Shown: positions 11,272 through 22,997, counted from the first letter of the stretch. The stretch: 54,238 bases of DNA from an uncultured Clostridium sp. (GCA_947363765.1 CANAQC010000007.1:1-54238); one strand, 5' to 3'. Notes: generated by a model not told the origin, from the letters alone. Numbers and translations: made by a program.

Positions 11272-13273
11272 ATGCTAAGTAATTTAAATATGAGTAGAAG
11301 AAAAAGAATAATGTATATGATGTTTGTAGCATTTTGTATACTAATTTTATTAACAATTAGAATTGGATTTATTCAATTTATACAAGGAAATTGGCTATCA
11401 GAACAAGCTTATAATCAACAATCTTTAGATAGGCAAATAAATCCCAAAAGAGGAACAATTTATGATGCGACTCGGAAAAAATGTGTTAGCTATTAGTGCA
11501 ACAGTAGAAACAGTTAGCATAAATCCTGTAAACATTCCAGAAGAATATAAAGAGAAGGTAGCAAAAGCATTTTGTGATATTTTCGAATTAGATTATGAAA
11601 AAACACTAAAAAAAGTAAAAAAAAGAAGTTCAATTGAAACAATTGTAAAAAAAGTAGATAAAGAAAAAACAGATAAACTACGTATATGGATGAAGGAAAA
11701 TGGTATTAGTGTTGGTATAAATATTGATGAAGATACAAAAAGATATTATCCAAATAATGAATTAGCATCTCATTTTATAGGTTTTTGCGGGAGTGATAAT
11801 CAGGGATTAGATGGAATTGAAGCAAAATATGAAGAAGTACTAAAAGGCAGTAAAGGAAGAATTATTAGAGTAACTGATGCAAGAGGAAAAGAAATAGGAA
11901 AAGAAGGTGAAGATTATATACCAGCAGTAAATGGAAAAGATCTAGTAGTATCATTAGACATGACAATACAAGCAATTTGTGAAAAATATTTAAAAGAAGC
12001 TTGTATTGATAATGTATGTACAGATGGACGGAAATGTAATTGCTATGAATCCAAAAACTGGAGATATTTTAGCAATGGCAACATATCCAAATTATAATTT
12101 AAATATGCCATATGAAATAACAAATGAGCAAATAAAAGCTAATTGGGAAAGTTTAACTGCGACCGAAAGAAATAAAGAACTACAAGCAATGTGGAGAAAT
12201 AAAGCAATTGCAGATACATATGAACCAGGTTCTACATTTAAAACTATAACTTCATCTGCAGCATTACAAGAAGGAATTACCTCAACTGATAAAGAAGGAG
12301 AATTTTATTGTACAGGAGGAATTGAAATTGCAGGAACTAGAATTAAGTGTTGGAGATATTATCGTCCACATGGTTCAGAATCTCTAAGGCAAGCACTCAT
12401 GAATTCTTGTAACCCAGTATTTATTGGATTAGGGCAAAAAATAGGAGTAGAAAAATATTATAGTTATTTAAAAAAATTTGGACTTTTAGATAAAACACAA
12501 ATTGAACTTCCAGGAGAAGCAAAAGGAATCTTTTTAAAAGAAAACAAAGTAGGACCAGTTGAACTTGCAACTATTAGTTTTGGGCAAAGGTTTGAAATAA
12601 CACCACTTCAAATGGTAACGGCAGTATCTACAATAGCAAATAAGGGAGTTAGAATGAAGCCACGAGTAGTAAAGAAAATGATAGATTCTGAAACTCGGAG
12701 AAATAGAAGAACTTGCACCACAAGAAGTAGAAAGAGTAATTGATGAAAAAACAGCAAATGATGTATTAAGTATGATGGAAAGTGTAGTAGCAGAAGGAAC
12801 AGGAAAAAATGCAGGAGTAAAAGGATTTAGAGTAGGAGGAAAAACAGGAACTTCAGAAGATGGAGTAAATACTAATAAGTATGTAACTTCTTTTATAGGA
12901 GTAGCACCAATTTCAGATCCAGAAATTGTAGTATTAGTAACACTATATAATCCAACAGGAGAAGGGGGACACCAAGGAGGAGCTGTTGCAGCACCAGTTG
13001 GTGGGCAGATTTTAGGAGACGTACTTCCTTATTTAGAGTTACAAAAAGATAATGAAAAAGAAGAAGAAAAAATACAAGAAGTGGAAGTACCAGAGATTCG
13101 TTCATTAAATTTAAAAGAGGCTAAAAAAGCATTAAAAGACATAGGATTAGAAATTATTTTTAATCGAGAAATTGGAGAGGGTGAAAAAGATGAAGAAATT
13201 ATAATAAAAGAACAATTACCAAAGCCACGGAATAAAAGTAAATCAAGGTTCAAAAATTAGTGTAGAAATTTAA
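11272..13273 (+). CDS. ftsI: Penicillin-binding protein (FtsI/SpoVD class, C-terminal PASTA), with four +1 (C-skip) sites at CGG 11473, 12029, 12696 and 13228
   Basis: Fragments join as GTIYDAT-GKNVLAISA, CTDG-GNVIAMNPKTGDI, DSET-GEIEELAPQEVERVIDEK, LPKP-GIKVNQGSKISVEI*; STFK and KTGT motifs present. Length 2002 = 3x667+1 (4 mod 3). Confidence 0.93.
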
Positions 13274-13342
13274 GAATAAAGCCTATACAAATTTTTGATT
13301 TCGTTATATAATGTAAACGTAAAAATGGAATTTGGAGGTTTT

Positions 13343-14857
13343 ATGATGAACTTAAAAGAAATTTTAGTAGGAATTGATGGAATTAAAGCAAAAGGAAATT
13401 TGGAATTAGATATTACAAATATTAATTCAGACTCAAGAAACATAAAAGAAAATGGAATGTTTATAGCAATACGTGGTTTTGAAACAGATGGAATAATATA
13501 TATAAAAGATGCAATTACAAATGGTGCAATAGCTATTATGGTAGATAATAATACAGATTTAAAAAAATTAGAAATTCCAGACGATATAACATTAATTGTT
13601 GTACCAGATACAAGACTTGCACTTAGTATTTGCGCTTGTAATTTTTACAAAAATCCATCAAAAAAATTTAAATTAATTGGAGTTACTGGAACAAAAGGAA
13701 AAACTACTACTACATTTATGATAAAAAAGATATTAGAAAAGGCAGGACATAAAGTAGGATTAATTGGTACTATTGCTACATATATTGGAGATAAAAAAAT
13801 AAAAGAAAATGTCAGAACAACACCAGAAAGTACAGAGTTACAAGAAATATTTTCACAAATGGTAGAAGAAAAAGTAGATGTGGTTGTAATGGAGGTATCT
13901 TCACAAAGTTTAAAACTAAACCGTGTACATGGATGTGATTTTGATATTGGCGTATTTACCAATTTTGCACATGAACATATTAGTGAAAATGAACATCCAG
14001 ATATGGAAGATTATTTTAATTCTAAACTAAAGTTATTTGATATGTGTAAAATAGGGTATTTTAATAATGATGATATTTATACAGCAAAAGCAGAAAGATT
14101 AGCTATAACACCAGAAAAAACTACATATGGTATTGATAATTTTGCTCATATACTTGCAAAAGACATTACAATAACAAATTCTTATGTTGACTTTAAGGTA
14201 AAAATTGAAAATAGAAATGAAAGAGTAAAAACATGTATACCTGGAAGATTTAGTGTATATAATTCACTTGCAGCTATTTGTGTTGCAACAAAATTAGGTG
14301 CAAATGCTGAACAAATTAAAGAAGCACTATTAGAAGTACGTATACCAGGCAGAAGTGAGTTAGTAGATAATGATAAGGGATTAACTATTATGATTGATTA
14401 TGCTCATACACCAGAAAGCTTAGAAAGTATATTACAAGCAGTAAAATCATATACAAAAGGAAGAGTAATATGTGTTTTTGGATGTGGTGGAGATAGAGAT
14501 AAAATAAAAAGACCTTTAATGGGAGAAGTTTCTGGTAGAGTAGCAACAAATACTATTATTACAAGTGATAATCCAAGAACAGAAGAACCACAAGATATTA
14601 TAAAAGATATTGAAGAAGGTATAAAAAAGACAAAAGGTCAATATATATGTATAGAAGATAGAAAAGAAGCAATTAAACAAGCCATTAAAATGGCAGGTAG
14701 AAATGACATTATTGTATTAGCAGGAAAAGGGCATGAACCATACCAAGAAATTAATCATGAAAAATCACCATTTGACGAAAGAATTATTGTAAAAGAGATG
14801 ATAGAAGAAATTGAAAAAGAAATATCTAATAAAAAGAAAAAGAATAAAAAGATATAG
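13343..14857 (+). CDS. murE: UDP-MurNAc-tripeptide synthetase
   Basis: GVTGTKGKTTTTFMIKKIL, TPESTELQ, DYAHTPESLE; RBS ggagg before ATG 13343. Confidence 0.93.
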   Translation: MMNLKEILVGIDGIKAKGNLELDITNINSDSRNIKENGMFIAIRGFETDGIIYIKDAITNGAIAIMVDNNTDLKKLEIPDDITLIVVPDTRLALSICACNFYKNPSKKFKLIGVTGTKGKTTTTFMIKKILEKAGHKVGLIGTIATYIGDKKIKENVRTTPESTELQEIFSQMVEEKVDVVVMEVSSQSLKLNRVHGCDFDIGVFTNFAHEHISENEHPDMEDYFNSKLKLFDMCKIGYFNNDDIYTAKAERLAITPEKTTYGIDNFAHILAKDITITNSYVDFKVKIENRNERVKTCIPGRFSVYNSLAAICVATKLGANAEQIKEALLEVRIPGRSELVDNDKGLTIMIDYAHTPESLESILQAVKSYTKGRVICVFGCGGDRDKIKRPLMGEVSGRVATNTIITSDNPRTEEPQDIIKDIEEGIKKTKGQYICIEDRKEAIKQAIKMAGRNDIIVLAGKGHEPYQEINHEKSPFDERIIVKEMIEEIEKEISNKKKKNKKI

Positions 14858-14872
14858 AATTTCGTACGAAGG

Positions 14873-15862
14873 GTGAGAAAATTGAATTATTTTCAAATAA
14901 AAATATTATTATTATCATTTGTCGCTACTGTAGTATTAGGAATTTGTATTTTACCAATATTAAGAAAATTAAAAGTAGGGCAAATTGAAAGAGAAGATGG
15001 TCCTAAATCACATTTAACAAAACAAGGAACACCTACAATGGGGGGAATTATTATTGCATTAGCTATTACAGTATTAATAATATTCATTTTTTTAAGCTAT
15101 GCAAAAGATGATTTAGAACTTGCTAAAAAATTAATTCCTCTTGCTATGATGTCAATTGGATTTGGTATAGTAGGATTTATAGATGATATAAAAAAATTAG
15201 TATTTAAAAATACAAAAGGTTTAAAGCCAGCTTATAAGATGATAGGATTATTATCAATTGCAGTTTTATATGTTATTTATTTATTAAAAATAATGGATTT
15301 AGGAACTAATACATATATACCATTTTTAAAAATATATATTAATCTTCCAATTTGGATTTATATTCCTTTTGCAATTTTTGTAATATTAGCAACTACAAAT
15401 GCTATTAATCTAACAGATGGAGTAGACGGCTTATGTCCAACAATATCTGCAATTATTATTACATGTTTAACAGTAATTGGTATTGTATTTGATATAAAAG
15501 AGGTTGTTATTTTTGGAACAATTGTAATTGGAATATGTTTAGGTTTTCTATTATTTAATATGCATCCTGCAAAAGTATTTATGGGTGATACAGGTTCTTT
15601 ATTACTAGGAGGAGTTATTGTAGCAATTAGCTTATATATAAAAATGCCATTTATATTAGTTATTATTGCATTAATTCCAGTATTAGAAACATTATCAGTT
15701 TTAATGCAAGTACTATATTTTAAGAAAACAGGAAATAGATTTTTTAAAATGGCACCATTACATCATCATTTTGAATTATCTGGTTGGGGAGAAAATAAAG
15801 TAGTATCTATTTTTAGCTTAATTACATTATTATTATGTATTATTGGGTTATTTGCAATATAA
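14873..15862 (+). CDS. mraY: Phospho-N-acetylmuramoyl-pentapeptide transferase
   Basis: DGPKSHLTKQGTPTMGGI, NLTDGVDGL, MGDTGSLLLGG, PLHHHFELSGW. Confidence 0.95.
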   Translation: MRKLNYFQIKILLLSFVATVVLGICILPILRKLKVGQIEREDGPKSHLTKQGTPTMGGIIIALAITVLIIFIFLSYAKDDLELAKKLIPLAMMSIGFGIVGFIDDIKKLVFKNTKGLKPAYKMIGLLSIAVLYVIYLLKIMDLGTNTYIPFLKIYINLPIWIYIPFAIFVILATTNAINLTDGVDGLCPTISAIIITCLTVIGIVFDIKEVVIFGTIVIGICLGFLLFNMHPAKVFMGDTGSLLLGGVIVAISLYIKMPFILVIIALIPVLETLSVLMQVLYFKKTGNRFFKMAPLHHHFELSGWGENKVVSIFSLITLLLCIIGLFAI

Positions 15863-15879
15863 ATGAAAGGAGAATAAAA

Positions 15880-17020
15880 ATGTCAGAAGGAGGAAAAAAA
15901 CAATTGAATTCTAAACCATTTGATTTCGTTTTATTCATTACAGTTCTTATATTACTTGCTATGGGTATTGTTATGGTGTTATCAGCAAGTTCTCCTTCTG
16001 CACTTGCTGAAAGTGGAAACAGTTATGCATATGTTTCTAGGCAAGCAGTTTTTGCAATAATTGGAATTGGATGTATGCTATTTATTTCCAAAATTGATTA
16101 TAGGCAATATTCGAAATTAGGAAAAATTGCATATATTTGTTCTTTAATAATTTTAGCAGCAGTTCCTATATTAGGATATTCTGCAAAAGGTGCTACAAGG
16201 TGGCTTGAAATTGGACCAATTCGTTTCCAACCTTCTGAACTTGCAAAAATTGGATTAATTATATTTTATGCATATTATCTTACAAAAAATAAAGATAAAC
16301 TAAAAGATGTAAAAAATGGATTTATAAAGCCATTTATGTATTTAGCACCAATTGCAATTGTTTTGGTTATATTTCAAGATCATTTAAGTGTTACAATTAT
16401 TATTATATTAGTAATATCTATTATGATGTTAATGGCAGGAACAAAATTAAGATATTTTGTTACATTAGGAAGTTTTGGATTAGTCGGTGGAGCTGGAGCA
16501 TTATTCGCACTTGCTAAATTTACCGAAAAAGGAGCTTATCGTATTTCTAGAATTGTAACTTTCTTAGACCCATGGAGTGATCCATCAGATGCAGGGTGGC
16601 AAATAATACAAAGTTTATATGCAATTGGTTCAGGAGGATTATTTGGAGCAGGACTTGGAGAAAGTAAGCAAAAGTTTTTATATATACCAGAACCACACAA
16701 TGATTTTATTTTTTCAGTACTTGCAGAAGAATTGGGATTTATTGGTTGTGTTGTTGTAATTATTTTATTTGCAATATTTATTTGGAGAGGATTATTAATT
16801 GCAATGAGAGCACCTGATATGTTTGGAAGTTTAGTAGCAGTAGGGATTACATCTTTAATTGGATTACAAGCAATTATGAATATTGCAGTAGTAACATCTT
16901 CTATGCCAAATACTGGAATTACATTACCATTTTTTAGTTATGGAGGTACATCACTTGCTATATTACTTTGTTCAGTTCGGAGTATTGTTAAATATATCAA
17001 GATCATGTAAAAAGGTGTAG
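15880..17020 (+). CDS. ftsW: FtsW SEDS protein, with one +1 (C-skip) site at CGG 16978
   Basis: ..SYGGTSLAILLCSV-GVLLNISRSCKKV* after skipping C16978, versus the poorly matching ..CSVRSIVKYIKIM without it. Length 1141 = 3x380+1. Confidence 0.92.
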
Positions 17021-17026
17021 GATAAT

Positions 17027-17067
17027 CCCCTATTTGCTTTAATAAGCTAAAAAATAGGGGGTTTTTA
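17027..17067 (+). terminator. Intrinsic terminator after ftsW
   Basis: CCCCTATTT ... AAATAGGGG followed by GTTTTTATTT. Confidence 0.8.
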
Positions 17068-17090
17068 TTTAATATATGGGAGGAAAAAAG

Positions 17091-18195
17091 ATGAGAGTAA
17101 TAATTGCAGCAGCAGGTACTGCAGGACATATTAATCCTGGAATTGCAATTGCTAATAAAATAAAAAAGGAAAATCCAAATTCTGAAATAATGTTTATAGG
17201 GACTACTAGAGGATTAGAAAACGACTTAGTACCAAGAGCAGGATTTTTGCTAAAAACAATACAAGCATATGGTTTAAGTAAATCTATTAGTTTAAAAAGT
17301 ATAAAAAATAATTTGAGCACTTTAAAAGGAATTCGGAGAAGCTAAAAAAATTGTAAAAGATTTTAAACCAGATATTGTAATTGGTACTGGAGGATATATA
17401 TGTGGAGCATCAATACTTGCTGCTAGGAAATATAAAATACCTACTATTTTACATGAAAGCAATGCTTTCCCAGGAAAAGCAGTAAAAATGCTATCTAAAA
17501 AAGTGGATACAATTTTAATTAGTTTTGAAGAAGCGAAAAAAGAATTAATAAATGCAAAACGTATTGTTTTAACAGGAACTCCAACTAAGATAAGAAATTT
17601 AAACTTAGATTTATTACAAAAAAAGGAAATATTAAAAAAATTAGGACTAAAACAAGATAAACCAATTATTTTAGTTTTTGGAGGAAGCCAAGGGGCAAAA
17701 GCGATAAATGATGTATTAATAAATATAATAAACCAAAATTTAAATAAAAATTATCAAATTATGTGGGCTCCAGGTCCATTACAATTTGATTTAGTAAAAC
17801 AAAGAATTAAAAATTTATCAATACAAAAAGAAGTTAAAATTGTACCATATATTTATAATATGGAAGAGGTATTAAATTGTGTAGATTTAGTAATTTCAAG
17901 AAGTGGTGCAATGACAATTACAGAAATTTCAAATGTTGGAAAGCCTGCTATATTTATACCATTACCTAATGTTAGCAATAATCATCAAGAATATAATGCA
18001 AGAGTACTAGAACATGTAAAAGCTGCAAAAGTTATTTTAAACAAAGATTTAAATGCTGATGTACTTAGTAAACAAATAGAAGATATATTAAAAGATTATA
18101 GTAATATGCAAAAAATGGGAGAAAATGCTAAAAAAATTGCAATAGATAATGTAGAAGATAAAATCTATGAAGAGATTATAAGACTTATAAATTAA
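17091..18195 (+). CDS. murG: UDP-GlcNAc:undecaprenyl-PP-MurNAc-pentapeptide transferase, with one +1 (C-skip) site at CGG 17334
   Basis: RVIIAAAGTAGHINPGIAIA..; skipping C17334 gives [31 protein letters not shown]..; length 1105 = 3x368+1. Confidence 0.94.
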
Positions 18196-18260
18196 TAAGA
18201 TAATTTTTATTTCATAAAGATTTCACAAATATATTATTTTTATAACAATGTTAAAAAACT

Positions 18261-18289
18261 AGACGCTTTTTAAGAAAAAGTGTCTTATT
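18261..18289 (+). terminator. Terminator-like hairpin after murG
   Basis: AGACGCTTTTT-aag-AAAAAGTGTCT then TATTTTG. Confidence 0.6.
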
Positions 18290-18386
18290 TTGTTAATAAC
18301 TGTAAAATAATGTAAAATTATGCGCACGAAAAACCTTGTCTATCAGTAGAAAATAGAGTATATTAGGTGACTAGGGGGGTGAACAT

Positions 18387-18704
18387 ATGAAAAGTTTTTA
18401 TGGAGGTACATATATTGGAAAAGAAATATTAGCTGAAAATAATATTTACCATCCAATTAGATTAGAATACTATAAAATAGAAAATGAAGAAGACATTGGA
18501 TTATCATATGGTATAGAAGTAGTAAAAACAGAATACAAAGAAGAAAAACCAAAAGTAGAGAAAAATAGTTTAGAAAATATAACAATGAAAGAATCAGAAA
18601 TTATAGAATTATTAGAAAAATTTAAAAATGGAACTGTAATGCCATCATTTTTAGAAGAAATGATACAAGAAGAAACAAAAAATGTAAAAGAGTTATATGT
18701 TTAA
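18387..18704 (+). CDS. Hypothetical 105-aa protein
   Basis: ATG after ggggggtg RBS; terminator hairpin directly downstream. Confidence 0.7.
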   Translation: MKSFYGGTYIGKEILAENNIYHPIRLEYYKIENEEDIGLSYGIEVVKTEYKEEKPKVEKNSLENITMKESEIIELLEKFKNGTVMPSFLEEMIQEETKNVKELYV

Positions 18705-18724
18705 TAACTCTTTTTTCTTTTTTT
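18686..18724 (+). terminator. Intrinsic terminator
   Basis: AGAGTTAT-atgttta-ATAACTCT then T-rich tract; overlaps the 3' end of the 105-aa ORF. Confidence 0.7.
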
Positions 18725-18798
18725 TAATAAAATCACTTGCAAAATGAAATAATATGAACTATTATATTTTAATAGTAGGGGGAAGAAGGGAGAAAAAA

Positions 18799-20892
18799 AT
18801 GGCAGACAAATTGATTATTGTAGAATCACCAGCAAAAGCAAATACCATTAAAAAATTCCTTGGAGGAAGTACTAAAGTAGTAGCATCTATGGGACATATT
18901 AGAGATTTACCAAAATCTAAAATGGGAATTGATATTGAACATGATTTTGAACCAGAATATATTAATATTAGGGGAAAAGGAGATTTAATAAAAAGTTTAA
19001 AAAAAGATGCAAAAAACGCTAAAAAAGTGTATCTTGCAACTGACCCTGATCGTGAAGGTGAAGCAATAGCATGGCATTTAGCACATATATTAGAAATTAA
19101 TGAAAAAGAATTAGTTCGTATAACCTTTAATGAAATTACAAAAGGAGCAGTACAAGAAGCAATAAAAAAACCAAGAACAATAGATATAAATTTAACTGAT
19201 GCACAACAAGCAAGAAGAGTATTAGATAGAATTGTTGGTTATAAAATTAGTCCAGTGCTTTGGAAAAAAGTTAGGCGTGGACTATCAGCAGGTAGAGTTC
19301 AATCTGTTGCAGTAAAACTAATTGTAGATAGAGAAGAAGAGATTGAAAAATTTATTCCAGAAGAATATTGGAATATATATGCATATCTTTTATGCCAAAA
19401 ATCTAAAAAGGTATTTGAAGCAAAATTTTATGGAAAAGATAATAAAAAACAAGAACTTCATAAACAAGAAGAAGTAAATGAGATTTTAAAAAATATAGAA
19501 AATGGACGATATATTGTTAAAGAAGTAAAAAATGGAGAAAGAAAACGTACACCAGCGCCTCCTTTTACAACAAGTACTATGCAACAAGAAGCTTCTAGGA
19601 AATTAGGATTTACATTAAAGAAAACAATGAGTGTAGCCCAAACCTTATATGAAGGGGTTAAAATACCAGAAAAAGGAACAGTAGGTTTAATTACTTATAT
19701 GAGAACAGATTCTACAAGAATTTCTGAAGTTGCAAGAAGTGCTGCAAAAAATCACATTTTAAAAACATATGGAGAACAATATTATAATAATAGATATTAT
19801 AAAACAGGAAAAGATTCACAAGATGCTCATGAAGCAATCAGACCAACATATGTAGAAATAACACCAGATGAGATTAAAGATTCTTTAACAAATGATCAAT
19901 ATAAGTTATATAAACTAATTTATAATAGGTTTATTGCAAGTCAAATGTCTAATGCTATTTTTGATACTATTAATGCAACAATTGATGTAAATAATTATAC
20001 TTTTAAAGCAAGTGGACAAAACTTAAAGTTTAAAGGATTTATGATATTATATGTAGAAGGGCAAGATGGAAAAGAAGAAGAAAATGAAACTAATTTGCCA
20101 TTATTAGAACAAAACCAAGAAGTAATAAAACAGAAGTTAGACCCAAAACAAAGTTTTACAGAACCACCACCAAGATATACAGAAGCAAGTTTAGTAAAAG
20201 CATTAGAAGAAAAAGGAATAGGAAGACCAAGTACGTATTCACCAACCATTACAACAATATTAGAAAGAAGATATATTGAAAAAACACAAAAACAATTAGC
20301 ACCAACAGAGCTTGGAAGAATAGTTAATAAATTGTTAATTGAAAATTTTAGTGATATAATAAATGTAGAATTTACTGCTAAAATGGAAAACCAATTTGAC
20401 CAAATAGCAGAAGGGAATAGAAATTGGAAAAATACTATAAAAGATTTCTACACACCATTTGAAGAAACAATTGAAAAAGTAGAAAAAGAATTAGAGCATG
20501 TAAAATTGGTAGAAGAAGTTTCTGATGTTCCTTGTGATAAATGTGGCAAAATGATGGTAATTAAATATGGAAGATATGGTAAATTTTTAGCATGTCCAGG
20601 ATATCCAGAATGTAAAAATGCAAAACCATTTGTAGAAACTATAGATGTTCCATGTCCAAAGTGTGGAGCAAAAGTACAAATACGTAAGACCAAAAAAAAG
20701 AGAAATTATTATATTTGTGAAAACAATCCAAAATCTTGTGATTATATTTCATGGAATAAACCAAAACTTGGAGAAAAATGGAATGAAGAAGATAGGGCAC
20801 AAATAGAAGATACTAAAAAAAGAAAAAAAACAAGTAAAAAAAGTACTACTAAGAAAAAAGCAACTACAAAATCAAAGAAAAAGATTAAATAA
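18799..20892 (+). CDS. topA: DNA topoisomerase I
   Basis: ADKLIIVESPAKANTIKKFLG, TDPDREGEAIAWHL, YMRTDSTRIS, two C-terminal Cys4 zinc-finger motifs. Confidence 0.96.
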   Translation: MADKLIIVESPAKANTIKKFLGGSTKVVASMGHIRDLPKSKMGIDIEHDFEPEYINIRGKGDLIKSLKKDAKNAKKVYLATDPDREGEAIAWHLAHILEINEKELVRITFNEITKGAVQEAIKKPRTIDINLTDAQQARRVLDRIVGYKISPVLWKKVRRGLSAGRVQSVAVKLIVDREEEIEKFIPEEYWNIYAYLLCQKSKKVFEAKFYGKDNKKQELHKQEEVNEILKNIENGRYIVKEVKNGERKRTPAPPFTTSTMQQEASRKLGFTLKKTMSVAQTLYEGVKIPEKGTVGLITYMRTDSTRISEVARSAAKNHILKTYGEQYYNNRYYKTGKDSQDAHEAIRPTYVEITPDEIKDSLTNDQYKLYKLIYNRFIASQMSNAIFDTINATIDVNNYTFKASGQNLKFKGFMILYVEGQDGKEEENETNLPLLEQNQEVIKQKLDPKQSFTEPPPRYTEASLVKALEEKGIGRPSTYSPTITTILERRYIEKTQKQLAPTELGRIVNKLLIENFSDIINVEFTAKMENQFDQIAEGNRNWKNTIKDFYTPFEETIEKVEKELEHVKLVEEVSDVPCDKCGKMMVIKYGRYGKFLACPGYPECKNAKPFVETIDVPCPKCGAKVQIRKTKKKRNYYICENNPKSCDYISWNKPKLGEKWNEEDRAQIEDTKKRKKTSKKSTTKKKATTKSKKKIK

Positions 20893-20914
20893 AAAAGAAA
20901 GGATAAAATAGTAA

Positions 20915-22216
20915 ATGGAAAAATGTTTATTATTAGGAAATGGTGGAAGAGAAGCAGTTCTTGCAGAATATATAAGTAAAGGATATTCTTTATATAGTGT
21001 ATTACCATATGAAAATCCATCAATTATTGATGCTATAAATGAATCAAACGGAAAATATATAATAGGTTCACCTTTTGATAAAAAACTAGTAGAAGATTTT
21101 ATAAGAAAAGAAAATATACAAACATGTGTTGTAAGTAGTGATAATTTATTACAAGAAGGATTAATTGATCTTGCAAAAAGTCTTGGATTAAAAGTGTTTG
21201 GACCAACAAGCAAAGGTGCAAAATTGGAGTGGAGTAAAACATATGCTTTAGACATAGTAAAAAAAATAAAACCAGAGATGGTTATTAAAAACTTTTGCAT
21301 TACAAACGAAAATGAATTAGAAGATGCAATGAAATATTATGAAAATGATGAGTTTGTAGTAAAACCAGAAGGATTAACTGGTGGAAAAGGAGTAAAAGTA
21401 GGAGGAATACATTTTAAAGGGAAAAATGAAGGATATGAATATGCAAAATCTTGTCTTTTAGATAGTGGAAAAGTAATTGTTCAACAAAAGATAGAAGGTT
21501 CAGAATTTACTGTAATGGCGCTTACTGATGGAAGAAATATTGTTGTTACACCAATTACATTTGATTATCCATATAGATATGAAAATGATAAAGGACCAGG
21601 AACTGGTGGAATGGGATGTATGAGTTTTAAAGATGGATTATTACCATTTTTAAATCAATCTGATGTAGATGAATGTGCAGATTTAATTAAAAAAACTATA
21701 CAATATGTTAATAAAGACTCTATAGAGTTTACAGGAGTAATATATGGTGGATTCTTTAAATGTAAAGATGGTATTAAATTTATTGAATTTAATGCAAGAT
21801 TTGGAGACCCAGAAGCAATCAATGTACTAAATGCATTACAAACACCATTTACAGAAGTTATGAAACATATTACAAATGGAGACTTATCTACCAATAATTG
21901 CAAATTTTTAAATAAATATACTTTTACAGTATATATTGTTAGTAAAGAATATGCAGTAAGTAAATCTAGTAATCCATGTATTTTTACACTAGATAAAAAT
22001 AAAATTACAGATGCTGGTTTAAAATTATATTTTGCAAATTCAAAACAAATTGAACAAAATAAATATACATCTGTTAGTACATCAAGATTATTTGCAATAG
22101 AGGCTACAGGTGAAGATTTAGAAAATTTAAGAAAAAAAGTATATGATGTAATAGAACAAGCGGTTGATACCAAATTAGATTACAGAAAAGACATTGGAAA
22201 TATATATGTTCATTAA
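20915..22216 (+). CDS. purD: Phosphoribosylamine-glycine ligase
   Basis: LLLGNGGREAVLAEY, KPEGLTGGKGVKVGG, ARFGDPEAINVL. Confidence 0.92.
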   Translation: MEKCLLLGNGGREAVLAEYISKGYSLYSVLPYENPSIIDAINESNGKYIIGSPFDKKLVEDFIRKENIQTCVVSSDNLLQEGLIDLAKSLGLKVFGPTSKGAKLEWSKTYALDIVKKIKPEMVIKNFCITNENELEDAMKYYENDEFVVKPEGLTGGKGVKVGGIHFKGKNEGYEYAKSCLLDSGKVIVQQKIEGSEFTVMALTDGRNIVVTPITFDYPYRYENDKGPGTGGMGCMSFKDGLLPFLNQSDVDECADLIKKTIQYVNKDSIEFTGVIYGGFFKCKDGIKFIEFNARFGDPEAINVLNALQTPFTEVMKHITNGDLSTNNCKFLNKYTFTVYIVSKEYAVSKSSNPCIFTLDKNKITDAGLKLYFANSKQIEQNKYTSVSTSRLFAIEATGEDLENLRKKVYDVIEQAVDTKLDYRKDIGNIYVH

Positions 22217-22225
22217 AATAGTATA

Positions 22226-22259
22226 AAAAAATACATTCTTTATAAAGAATGTATTTTTT
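22226..22259. terminator. Bidirectional terminator between convergent purD and purN
   Basis: AAAAAATACATTCTT-tat-AAAGAATGTATTTTTTT. Confidence 0.85.
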
Positions 22260-22263
22260 TAGC

Positions 22264-22837
22264 TTACTGTTTTTCTTTTGCAAACTCTTGCAATACTTCT
22301 ATTAGCTGAACTTTTTCTATAGATTGTATTTTTGAAGCTAAAGTTTCTTTAGTATCAGTTGGTTCTATTTTTACTTTAGTTTGTTTTATAATATTTCCTT
22401 TATCATATTCATTATTCACATAGTGAAGAGTAACACCACTATATTCTTCTTTTGATTCTATAACGGCTTTATGAACATTCATACCATACATACCTTTTCC
22501 ACCAAACTTTGGAAGTAGAGATGGATGTGTATTAATAATAGTATAACTATTTAGTAAATTATTACCAATTAATTTTAAATATCCAGCAAGTACAATTAAA
22601 TCAATTGAATAATCTTTTAGTTTTTGGCTTAATTCTTGGTCAATTTCTATAGTAGTTTTATTTTTAATTATATAAGTATCGATATTAGCCTTTTTTGCTC
22701 TTGTTAAAGCATAAGCATTTTTATTATCAGAAACTACAAGTTGAATTTTAGCATCTAATATTTTATTTTTAATAGCATCTATAACACTTTGTAAAGTTGT
22801 TCCATTTCCGTGATGCAAAAACAACAATATTATACAT
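22264..22837 (-). CDS. purN: Phosphoribosylglycinamide formyltransferase, with one +1 (C-skip) site at the minus-strand CGG (C = complement of G22810)
   Basis: Minus strand atgtataatattgttgtttttgcatca-C-ggaaatggaaca = MYNIVVFAS-GNGTTLQSVIDAI..; length 574 = 3x191+1; motifs INTHPSLLPKFGGKGMYG. Confidence 0.93.
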
Positions 22838-22997
22838 AATACCACTCCTATTTTTTAAAAATAACTTACTAATACAGTATAACAAAAAGTAATTTTTTTT
22901 ACAATATCTACTATACATTTTACAAAATATTCGATATAATAAAATTAGAGTGCAAAAAGTGACAAATTGTAACATGTAAAAGGGAGAGAATGAATAA

